Below are positions 16,446 through 24,380 of a stretch of 52,086 nt of DNA, one piece after another; position 1 is the first letter of the stretch, and each line of letters begins with the position of its first letter. The translations under genes were made by a program, and so were the position numbers. The notes beneath the pieces are model-generated. The model worked only from the letters and a program-made list of their open reading frames with translations, was not told where the DNA came from and did no database searches. The stretch covers positions 54,222-106,307 of the forward strand of contig DIKH01000397.1 of the NCBI GenBank assembly GCA_002424495.1. The letters run 5' to 3'. The stretch comes from Desulfobacteraceae bacterium UBA5623. Lineage in GTDB: Bacteria; Desulfobacterota; DSM-4660; Desulfatiglandales; Desulfatiglandaceae.

Positions 16446-18125
16446 CTAGTTTCCGTCTAAGATCCATTTAGCATGCCGGCCTGGGCCTCCCTGTGTTCTG
16501 ATACTCCTATCATTCTTGGACATTTCCTGGAGCAAGTTACGGATTTTGTTCTTTTTCTGTTCATGGCTCAGGATGTCCGGCAGTTTTTCATAGAGAAGAT
16601 TGTCAATTTCACTCCGGCTTGCGGAGCCAAATTTTTTAATAAAAGCAAGTATCATTTGCTTATAATGCCCTTTGTCAAATGCACGATACCGGATATAGTC
16701 AACCTTTCCCTGAGTTGCCTCGGCAATACGGCCAGCCACAAAAAGATTCGGTCGACGACCTTCAATAAGTCTAATTCTTTTTAATCGATTGAATTCTTCA
16801 TCTGAGAGCTGATATTTTTTTTGGACCTTATCGAGGGCGATAACATCGAACAAACTAAGATTGGTATTTTTCATCAGAAGCTTTGTATAATTTTCGTTCA
16901 ATATTTTTCCAAGCAGCCGGACTTTAACCCGCTGGGGATCAGAAAGATCATAGTCTGGCATGGGGAAAAATCTGCCACGCTGCAAGTTGAAAATCCTTTT
17001 GATGCCGCTGCCGATGGTATCAATCATCTGCAAATTGACCATAGCATCGGTTAAAAACTGGTTTCTGTAATATTCAGGTGGTGCATCAAGACGGATGACA
17101 TTTTCAACACTCTCAGGAAGAAACGAACCTCCATTGACGAAAAACAGAGAATCTTCCTCCTCTACAACATTAATTCTCCCCCTGAGAGCATAATCCTGAT
17201 GTGCAATACAATTATGAAGAAGCTCACGGATAACCCATGAATCATACTGGGTAATCTCTACTGGAAAAAGGGAATGGTCTCGCATGTAACGGTACGTGAG
17301 ATTGCGAATTCTATTGAACAGGTGGTTGGAATTGAGAAGAAATGGCGGTCCAAAATGTTGATAATCTTTTTCCATGCCGCTTTGGTCCCTCAGAATCCAG
17401 CTTATTCTGGCTATTGCCGGTTCAAGGTGGTATTCAGATTCCTCCCGCCCTAATAGAATAATAGCTGTAGTGGTTATTTTACCGTTTTTCAGGACCTTGG
17501 CTTTGTTGAGAAAGGTTTCATCTCTCCATTCTTCCACTTCGGAGGCCAGGTTGGGATACTTGGACCTGAAAAATTCCCTGGCACGGGCGATGGCAGCAGG
17601 GTCAAGATCTGTAAGGCTGGCATTCGGACATATTTCCCCTGACCAATCCGGTTGAGTAACTAGCAGGATAAGCTCATGTTCATGGGGATTGAGCGGGCCA
17701 ATGGATTCTCCGTCCCGGCCATAATGATGTCCTTTCCAGGCTGTGGGCACACCCGGCCGGGCTGGGGGAATTTCAAACATTACCACGCGCCCCTCTGGCA
17801 GATGCAGTTCGTGGATTTCTGCAAATGTCAGCCGGTTGGATGTTTGATCCGCAATTTCCTTTTTCAGGTTATCCAGGTCCGCTCGATCTAGGCGGAAATC
17901 CGACCCCACGATCTTTCGCGGGTGGTTCTGAATACCAAAGATAAGCCATCCTGCTTCTTGTCTTTTCAAACGTGCTTCATTGCTGAGCGCCGAAAAATAC
18001 TGCCCCAGTTTATCGAAATGAAACGATCGGGATGCTTGCTTGAATTCAACCCATTCGATTTCAGCCGGCAAGGCCATTAGTTCGCTTAGTTTTCGGTGTA
18101 GCGCCTGAGAGTCATAAGCCTTCAA
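16446..18125 (-). CDS. AlbA_2/HATPase protein with winged-helix tail inside the BREX operon (second of two)
   Basis: The 559-residue protein has an AlbA_2 domain at residues 15-130 (EIEWVEFKQASRSFHFDKLG, AGWLIFGIQNHPRKIVGSDF), an ATP-binding region (IRELLHNCIAHQDYALRG, LFFVNGGSFLPESVENV, IDTIGSGIKRIF) and a C-terminal helical region with two winged-helix-like parts (VQKKYQLSDEEFNRLKRIRL and the segment near the end). The architecture matches AlbA_2-domain ATPases that occur between pglX and pglZ in various BREX loci. The start is a TTG at 18125 that overlaps the pglX stop (TTGA); an ATG at 18077 (MALPAEIEW) is an alternative, but it would cut close to the domain start. Function unknown: a DNA-binding regulator or an effector are both possible. 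Confidence 0.8.
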   Translation of the reverse strand: MKAYDSQALHRKLSELMALPAEIEWVEFKQASRSFHFDKLGQYFSALSNEARLKRQEAGWLIFGIQNHPRKIVGSDFRLDRADLDNLKKEIADQTSNRLTFAEIHELHLPEGRVVMFEIPPARPGVPTAWKGHHYGRDGESIGPLNPHEHELILLVTQPDWSGEICPNASLTDLDPAAIARAREFFRSKYPNLASEVEEWRDETFLNKAKVLKNGKITTTAIILLGREESEYHLEPAIARISWILRDQSGMEKDYQHFGPPFLLNSNHLFNRIRNLTYRYMRDHSLFPVEITQYDSWVIRELLHNCIAHQDYALRGRINVVEEEDSLFFVNGGSFLPESVENVIRLDAPPEYYRNQFLTDAMVNLQMIDTIGSGIKRIFNLQRGRFFPMPDYDLSDPQRVKVRLLGKILNENYTKLLMKNTNLSLFDVIALDKVQKKYQLSDEEFNRLKRIRLIEGRRPNLFVAGRIAEATQGKVDYIRYRAFDKGHYKQMILAFIKKFGSASRSEIDNLLYEKLPDILSHEQKKNKIRNLLQEMSKNDRSIRTQGGPGRHAKWILDGN

Positions 18126-21100
18126 GTTTGTTTTTTCTCCTTCCGCGCCTTTTGCTTATCATTTATGTTCAAATGGATATCATTGACTCGATCGCCGGTG
18201 AATTCCCCATCTTTCCAGAGCCACGGATATTGTTCCTTCGGGCGAAATGGTTCCTTGCCCCGGTCCTTTTTCCAATCTATATTCGGCTTCCAACGGAGGA
18301 TTCCAGCTCCTTTCCTCCCGCCTGGAATATCCTGGGCCAAAAAGGGCCGAATATTTAATCGAACCCCGTCATTAATATCGGGTTCCCATCCTATAGGCTG
18401 ATCTTCGATTGGTTTCCAGCGCAGAAAAATATCAAACGGCGGTTCACCTTCAATGATTGCGATGAGTCGTTTCTGAAGCTCCAGGGCTGCGGCCAGACGG
18501 TCTTCCGCGCCGCCTTCTCCTCGTTTGACCCCTTCTCTTTGGCGGGTAATCCACTCACCGAGATAGCTATATGTTAGATTTTCCAGAAGTCGCCGTCCTT
18601 TTCCATTCCCTTCGGCCAGTTTGTGGTAATTCACGAGGGCATGAAACCCGTCTCGCCTGCGGCCATCCCATATGTGCCAAATAAAAGGCCGGTGATGAAA
18701 CAGGTTGCAGTGTTGTTCAAAGAAATGATCGCGTAGCCATTCATCCAAGTTGTAAGCATTTGCCCCTGTGGCTTTGATCAGTTCCTGTTCCACTAATGGT
18801 GACCAATCAGGTCCAAAAGCAGCGACAAGAAGTATGCGAAGCCGGCTATCCGCAGTTTCTTCTCCGCGAACCGAAGGAATGCAGACAATCCCATCTTCAT
18901 CAGTGTATTTTAAAAGTTCTTCACATTCGTTCACCCATTCCCGCTGTTCGTCAGCAAGTTCCATCTTAGGGTCAAGTTCCACAGGCCAGCGGCAGCCTAA
19001 AACCCTCGTCACAGCTACTTGCAACGGATAATCGCTCTGTGCTGGATGACCATGGAAGATCCATTGGGTGGGATCGTCAGAATAAAGTTGTGGCAGGCCG
19101 TTGGGATATTTTTCTTCGGCTACTTTGGTCCAATAGTCGAGGTCGAACGGAACCTTCACAACGGTCGCATTGTTAACCTTGATTCCATCTTCGATAACGT
19201 TGAGCTCTTCCTTGAATTCCGGTGACAAGCAGAAAGTCCAAATTGCCTGAAGTATCGTCTTCTTGTGAGGAATGATTGCAGTAACGTTACTATCAAAATA
19301 TGCGCCACTATAGAGCGAGAAGGTCAAATCTCCCATTAGTTTTACGACTACACCATGTTTACCCCATGCCGTGGTTCCCTGCAACCGAGCGAAGTTGCGC
19401 CCGTTCTCAGCCCAGTCAATAGCGTATCGCATCCCGCCAACGAATCCATTAGATTCAGGTGTTCCTTGAAATGGACGCCAGCGTTCATCAAATGTTGGCA
19501 ACTCCCACCAATTACGGCGGAAACAGCCATCATCCCCGGTCTTGATTCCCTGGGGAGAGTTAGCATACCCACCCAGTGTTTTTACACTACCATGGGCTTC
19601 TAATGTGATCCGGGAGTCAGGACCATTAAGGGCATCTTTCTGTAACACAGTTTGCCACTCGTTAATCGCCAAGCCTTCTGCCTTCTTTTGAATTTCCCCT
19701 GTACTAGCCAAATCCACGCCACCATATTTATGTTCAGCAGAAGGTAAATCGCTTGTGATAATTAGGAGAGCGACGTTTACTACCTCGCCGCTTATCGTCC
19801 CGAAGGCCCCAGGTCCCAGCTTTATCAAGGCATCAAAACGAAATGATTTTAATATCCGTTTACGCAACGCTGAATATGCAGGTAATGAAAGCCAATTCTG
19901 CGGACACACAATCCCCAGTGTTCCAGATTTCTGTGCAAGTTCCAGGGAGCGATCAAGAAAAGCAGTTGCCAAGTCTTGCCGAGAGTCATTGTAATAAAGT
20001 CCGATGAAATTTTTTAAACTCTCCGACTGCTTACCGCGAGCTAGATACGGAACGTTGGTAACAATCAAAGCATAATTTCCCGCGAGAAGTTTAACGGCCT
20101 TGAGCATACCCTTTGCGGCCACCCCCATCTCCACCTTCTCGTCACTCATCTCCTGCGTCAACGCACTGTCGAGAACGGGTTCTATGCTCTTCCAGTCCTG
20201 AGAAAAAAGTGAATACTCCCTCAACATGTGCCGTGGGTTAATAAGGCTTCCTAGAGTCTGAGCATCCTTGAATAGGTTGTAAAGCTGGTCTATATGGAAC
20301 GAGAGCGAACCGTCATTACCCACTAACGTCAGCCAATCTCCTTTCTTGGCGTTGATCGATAACCCCGAACAGGCCACATTTAACTCAGGCAATTGCCTGT
20401 AACCGCCAGCGCCTGGATACCTCCAGGCCGTAAGAGCTAGGGCGAACGCGGCCAGCTCGACACACCGATTGTCTATCTCCAGACCGTGAAGGTTTTCGCA
20501 CAGCACGGCATCCACTGCCTCGCGGGTGGAAAGCCGATCCAATTCCATACGCATAGCTACAAGCATCAAGAAAGCAGCTACCAGAAAATGACCTGAACCA
20601 CAGCAAGGATCGAGGATTTTGAGTTCGCTTAAACGCTCCGGCCAGCCGTCAAAGGTTCCCGTTGCCGGTGTCCATGTCCCATTTTCCTGCTTAACAAGCC
20701 TAAGATATTCCAATGGAACGCTAGGGAGGGCCATCAGGCGACGGCAATCAGCCTCGGTCTGGCATTTTTCCCATTCCTCTTTCAGCCTTCCCCCTTCCTC
20801 ATTGAGCCTTTTCCCGGCCCACCATGCTCCCAGAGAATTATCGAGTAGGAAGCTTACCATATATGGCTCAGTGAAAAGCTGGGTCACCGCCGGCAGTTCA
20901 TCAGCGCCGATTTTATTACCTGATGCGTTTACTTCTTTTTTTCGTTTACCTTGCCAGAATTGATAGACCCATCCTAGTGAATTGCTCGCCGTGAAAATCG
21001 CAGGTTCCAGGCCATTGAGCAAATTTTCCAGCTTCAGTCGATGCTCGCGGGCAAGATTAACATTGAGAACAGGATCATTTGGTCGAAAAATTTGAGGCAA

Positions 21101-21514
21101 CATACTTTGGGCAAATTCACTGGCCAGTGTCCAGAGATCCTTCCCATCTTCTTTTGCCAGTTCCTCGCATTCCTCAAGGCTTATGGCGACACCCGTCTCC
21201 AGCTCTATAAGGAGATCATTTTCAGCCAGAAAACGGGCAAACAGCATTCGATGCCAGTGCTCATAGGCGCATTCCCGCATAAGATGGGTGAGATCCATCT
21301 CACCTTTCCGATTCTGCTTGTCACCCAACTGTCGTGCCCTGGCGCGCAAATGGTTCCGCAGCATACGCTCCTCAGGAGACATGTGGCCATAAGGCTCATG
21401 ATGATGCACGGCAATCGCCTCTAATGCTGCTTTTGCGCCTGCCTCAGCCACACCTCTTGCTTCAACGATTGTCCGTTCCAGTTTATTGCGTAGCTCTGTC
21501 GAAAGTGGGTTCAT
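18122..21514 (-). CDS. pglX: PglX, BREX type 1 adenine-specific DNA methyltransferase
   Basis: The 1130-residue protein is the size of type 1 PglX. The SAM-binding motif is ILDPCCGSGHFLVAAF (about residue 304), followed by a second family motif LHGLEIDNRCVELAAFALAL. The catalytic motif IV, usually NPPY, reads TNVPYLARGKQ (about residue 485), so the first proline is valine. The C-terminal half contains target-recognition-like and RQ-rich text such as GRRRDGFHALVNYHKLAEGNG, a typical PglX feature. In BREX this enzyme methylates one adenine of a non-palindromic site to mark self DNA, and it is also needed for defence. It starts 40 bp after qatD and overlaps the following AlbA_2 gene by 4 bp. The last quoted run is abbreviated from a longer conserved stretch. 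Confidence 0.93.
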   Translation of the reverse strand: MNPLSTELRNKLERTIVEARGVAEAGAKAALEAIAVHHHEPYGHMSPEERMLRNHLRARARQLGDKQNRKGEMDLTHLMRECAYEHWHRMLFARFLAENDLLIELETGVAISLEECEELAKEDGKDLWTLASEFAQSMLPQIFRPNDPVLNVNLAREHRLKLENLLNGLEPAIFTASNSLGWVYQFWQGKRKKEVNASGNKIGADELPAVTQLFTEPYMVSFLLDNSLGAWWAGKRLNEEGGRLKEEWEKCQTEADCRRLMALPSVPLEYLRLVKQENGTWTPATGTFDGWPERLSELKILDPCCGSGHFLVAAFLMLVAMRMELDRLSTREAVDAVLCENLHGLEIDNRCVELAAFALALTAWRYPGAGGYRQLPELNVACSGLSINAKKGDWLTLVGNDGSLSFHIDQLYNLFKDAQTLGSLINPRHMLREYSLFSQDWKSIEPVLDSALTQEMSDEKVEMGVAAKGMLKAVKLLAGNYALIVTNVPYLARGKQSESLKNFIGLYYNDSRQDLATAFLDRSLELAQKSGTLGIVCPQNWLSLPAYSALRKRILKSFRFDALIKLGPGAFGTISGEVVNVALLIITSDLPSAEHKYGGVDLASTGEIQKKAEGLAINEWQTVLQKDALNGPDSRITLEAHGSVKTLGGYANSPQGIKTGDDGCFRRNWWELPTFDERWRPFQGTPESNGFVGGMRYAIDWAENGRNFARLQGTTAWGKHGVVVKLMGDLTFSLYSGAYFDSNVTAIIPHKKTILQAIWTFCLSPEFKEELNVIEDGIKVNNATVVKVPFDLDYWTKVAEEKYPNGLPQLYSDDPTQWIFHGHPAQSDYPLQVAVTRVLGCRWPVELDPKMELADEQREWVNECEELLKYTDEDGIVCIPSVRGEETADSRLRILLVAAFGPDWSPLVEQELIKATGANAYNLDEWLRDHFFEQHCNLFHHRPFIWHIWDGRRRDGFHALVNYHKLAEGNGKGRRLLENLTYSYLGEWITRQREGVKRGEGGAEDRLAAALELQKRLIAIIEGEPPFDIFLRWKPIEDQPIGWEPDINDGVRLNIRPFLAQDIPGGRKGAGILRWKPNIDWKKDRGKEPFRPKEQYPWLWKDGEFTGDRVNDIHLNINDKQKARKEKKQT

Positions 21515-21554
21515 TTATGTTCCCAGATGTTCGGATTGCTTGAATTCCGAAAGA

Positions 21555-22295
21555 CTATGTATTTTCAATGTAACTAATTAATATTTTGAAGTTCTTACGA
21601 ATTATATTATCAGTATCTTCGAAAGATTTAGCCCAGATGACTTTCAGGTACTCTATTATCAGCTTCGTATCTTCAGGCTGAGCTGGAATACCTTTGATTT
21701 TAACATAAGGGCCATCCGTTTCTGTTAGAACTCGATCGGAGGGAATCCTCTCGATGATTTTTTGGCCGTTCTTAGATTTTATCATTGCAGGATTAATTGA
21801 AAAATAATGGCCTGCATTAATAAGTTTATCAAGCAAATTTAGGGGACCGTTGTACCAGTGAAAAACAGCTTTTTTGAGTTTATTTTCATTCACTAAATCA
21901 AAGAGACTTTTTTCGGCGCGCCGTGAATGTAAACTAATAAATCGGGGCCGGTCTTTTATTATGTTGAATATTCTTTGAAGGGTATCAATTTGCATCTGCC
22001 TTTTAGAGGCATCTTTTTCAGAAAAATCTAATCCGATCTCACCAATATAAGACGTTTTAATAGCAAGTGTCCTAAATAGATTTTCTTCAAACTTTTTGTT
22101 ACCCGAAAGCATCGGATGGTATCCGAGCGCCAACCGAACATGTTTAAAACCCACGAAATGAGGATAGGCTAAATTGAAATGTTCTGGAAGACTGGTTACA
22201 GCTACTGTTATTATGCCTTTGTCCTCTGCTTTTTTGGCAATTTCGAATGGTTTGGAAAATTGATCTATATGGCAATGTACATCAATCATGATCAA
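21555..22295 (-). CDS. qatD: QatD, TatD-like metal-dependent nuclease of the Qat system
   Basis: The 246-residue protein has the metal-binding signature of TatD hydrolases: DVHCHID (residues 5-11) for the HxH motif, GEIGLDF for the bridging acid, FISLHSRRAEKSL and AVFHWYNGPL for two further histidines, and LTETDGPYV for the final aspartate. TatD proteins are Mg-dependent DNases with a TIM-barrel fold. Its place as the fourth gene after KAP ATPase, QatB and QueC-like genes identifies it as QatD of the Qat phage-defence system. The start overlaps the qatC stop by 4 bp (ATGA). All catalytic residues seem to be present. The next gene on the strand is pglX, 40 bp on. Confidence 0.92.
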   Translation of the reverse strand: MIMIDVHCHIDQFSKPFEIAKKAEDKGIITVAVTSLPEHFNLAYPHFVGFKHVRLALGYHPMLSGNKKFEENLFRTLAIKTSYIGEIGLDFSEKDASKRQMQIDTLQRIFNIIKDRPRFISLHSRRAEKSLFDLVNENKLKKAVFHWYNGPLNLLDKLINAGHYFSINPAMIKSKNGQKIIERIPSDRVLTETDGPYVKIKGIPAQPEDTKLIIEYLKVIWAKSFEDTDNIIRKNFKILISYIENT

Positions 22296-23662
22296 TTCCT
22301 GTAGGTACTAGCCTGTCGTTGTACACGATGTGTTGCTTTGTCGCGTAGTAAGCTCCTAACCTCATCCAATGCTCGAAAAACGACGTTTCCATAATCTGGT
22401 AATTTTGAAATATCGAGATTTCCATTTGCCAAGAGTAAATCGGAGATTTCTTTCCCTGTTGGATTCTTTGACATGAGAGACGCATAAGCCCTGAAATCAT
22501 CCACTAACCCCTTGCTTGAATCTAAATCAACCTCGCCGGAACAGATATCTCTTCCGTAGACTTCAGTATCCAATCCAACTTTATTGAGAGCTGCCCTTCT
22601 GTATATGCAAGGCATACATCTGCCGCATTGTCTTGCAGAGCGTCGTATCCAGGTTTTTCTATGATGAGCTTTTGCGCATGAAACAGAAAGGTTAAAAATA
22701 TTTTCCAATAATTCTCTATTTTGGCATTGTTCAACGCATTCACCCTTGGTCTTAAATTCAAATGGATTCAGCACCCTGTTCGCAATACCTACGCGCTGTA
22801 ATACATGATTGATACTTGTTAAAAAGAAAGGGTGAGCAGTCCTGGTGCTACATGAACCACGACGAGATGGTGTTAAAGGGACGTTTAACGCAATGTTACC
22901 ATTTTCAGGCATGATCAAATTTATATTTTCTCCTGCAGTGGAGGCGACATATATGCCTAAGCCAATAAATAGGATAGAACGACTACGGAAAGATACTTCA
23001 TCGCCTGATGGCGTCTGTCCAGCTCTGACTTGAACGAATTTGACCCGATCACGGTAATGGCCTCTCAATTCATCGATCAAATTTTTTTGGTCAGATTTCG
23101 GCCCACCAACAGCCGGGTCATAATGCCCAACGAATTTAATAGTTGCTGCAGGGTTAGACTCCAACAAGTCTATTGCCCCTATCAAAGAGTCAAGGCCGCC
23201 TGAAAAAAGGCTTATTGTAATTGGCATTGTTTCCTTGATGAAAAGTCCGTACCGATTCCTTTTGGGACGAATCAAACTGCAATCTAAATTTCGATATGAA
23301 ATTTTCCACAAATCACCAGTCAGAAAGGATATTGCACTGTTAAAACTGTCAGCGTTTTGATTCCATAACTCAGGATTGGAGACAGGAATTTCGACCTGCA
23401 ATTGTCGCGTCCAATTATCGATTGAAAGGGATCTCGGTACAAGCTTGTCAATGCAGTAAACAACTGTCGATATAAAAAGAAAATCTATTGAGGGTTTAGG
23501 AGGCAAATCGCATTTATCAAGCAACATTGAAAAATCGATATCGATAGAGGACGAGAGACCGGTGGTACCACTGTTAAGCGTAACAATTGCGAATTCGTTC
23601 TTCGTTGACTCTTGCGGATTTATAGACACAGTGACAATCATATTAGCCCCCGAAAATTTCAT
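22292..23662 (-). CDS. qatC: QatC, QueC-like ATP-dependent enzyme of the Qat system
   Basis: The 456-residue protein has an N-terminal extension of about 145 residues and a QueC-like domain with the PP-loop ATP-binding motif SLFSGGLDSLIGAIDL (SGGLDS at 154-159). A C-terminal zinc-type cysteine group is visible in CAKAHHRKTW, then RQCGRCMPCIYRRAAL (three Cys). QueC makes the 7-cyano-7-deazaguanine precursor preQ0; QatC is a specialised relative required for Qat defence. The gene overlaps qatB by 20 bp when started at 23662; an ATG at 23641 one base after the qatB stop (TAATATG) is an equally good start. Both choices imply translational coupling. It lies between qatB and qatD in the canonical order. 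Confidence 0.92.
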   Translation of the reverse strand: MKFSGANMIVTVSINPQESTKNEFAIVTLNSGTTGLSSSIDIDFSMLLDKCDLPPKPSIDFLFISTVVYCIDKLVPRSLSIDNWTRQLQVEIPVSNPELWNQNADSFNSAISFLTGDLWKISYRNLDCSLIRPKRNRYGLFIKETMPITISLFSGGLDSLIGAIDLLESNPAATIKFVGHYDPAVGGPKSDQKNLIDELRGHYRDRVKFVQVRAGQTPSGDEVSFRSRSILFIGLGIYVASTAGENINLIMPENGNIALNVPLTPSRRGSCSTRTAHPFFLTSINHVLQRVGIANRVLNPFEFKTKGECVEQCQNRELLENIFNLSVSCAKAHHRKTWIRRSARQCGRCMPCIYRRAALNKVGLDTEVYGRDICSGEVDLDSSKGLVDDFRAYASLMSKNPTGKEISDLLLANGNLDISKLPDYGNVVFRALDEVRSLLRDKATHRVQRQASTYRN

Positions 23663-24374
23663 AGGTATCTTGCAGGATATTATCCGTGATACTTTGCCCC
23701 TCGGCTCCTCCCCAATTGATCTGGCTTAAATCTCTCTCAGACGCCTTCAGTGCTAAAGAAGATTTTATGGTATCAAAAATACTGTTTAAATATGAATCGG
23801 TATTTACCCTCCCGATTCGGTTCACTAACCGTTCATAAAAGACTCTGCAAAACTGTTCGTAGAGATAATAGCCAAAAAATTTACTTAGCAAGTCTTCAAG
23901 AGCTTCTCCTTCCATGACTTGCTCTAAAACTTCCTCTACTTGTTCAGGAGTTTCCAGGCCACCAAGAAGCTCATCCATTACCTTCGAGAGGGCATTCCTG
24001 GCATCAGAATCATTAATCGTGCTTGCCGGACCGCCAAGCTTATCAATAAGTGCAGGTATTATTTCGCCTGCAGGCTTTCCAGCAAATTCAGAAAGGCCGT
24101 AGGATTCAAGAGTTCGCTGAAGACCAACAGAACCGACAGAGGAAATAAAGTCAGCGACCCTACGTGCCGTATTCTGGGCAGACCTTCCTGCACCGATTGC
24201 TCCTCCCCCTCTGGAGATATTGCGTGCCCCTCCGCTGGTCCCAATAAATCCATGCAAGGTATCTCTTGCAGAACCAGGCGAAACAGAACCACTTCTTGCA
24301 GTTCGCGTTACCTGGCTTTTCAGATCTCCCCAATCAGGAGTGGACGGAGCTTCGTATCCGGTTGATGTGCCCAT
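23643..24374 (-). CDS. qatB: QatB, Qat defence component
   Basis: The 243-residue protein is recognised mainly by position between qatA and qatC and by the low-complexity N-terminal half rich in Gly, Ser and Arg (GTSGGARNISRGGGAIGAGR), which is typical for QatB. The protein starts Met-Gly-Thr-Ser, so Met removal would expose glycine. The C-terminal half is helical with acidic stretches (LGGLETPEQVEEVLEQVMEG). QatB has no known catalytic motif; in related QueC-like defence systems the partner protein's N-terminus has been reported to receive a deazaguanine modification, so QatB may be the target of QatC (inference). It starts 6 bp after qatA with AAGG-type RBS overlapping the qatA end. Confidence 0.87.
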   Translation of the reverse strand: MGTSTGYEAPSTPDWGDLKSQVTRTARSGSVSPGSARDTLHGFIGTSGGARNISRGGGAIGAGRSAQNTARRVADFISSVGSVGLQRTLESYGLSEFAGKPAGEIIPALIDKLGGPASTINDSDARNALSKVMDELLGGLETPEQVEEVLEQVMEGEALEDLLSKFFGYYLYEQFCRVFYERLVNRIGRVNTDSYLNSIFDTIKSSLALKASERDLSQINWGGAEGQSITDNILQDTYEIFGG

Positions 24375-24380
24375 CTCACC

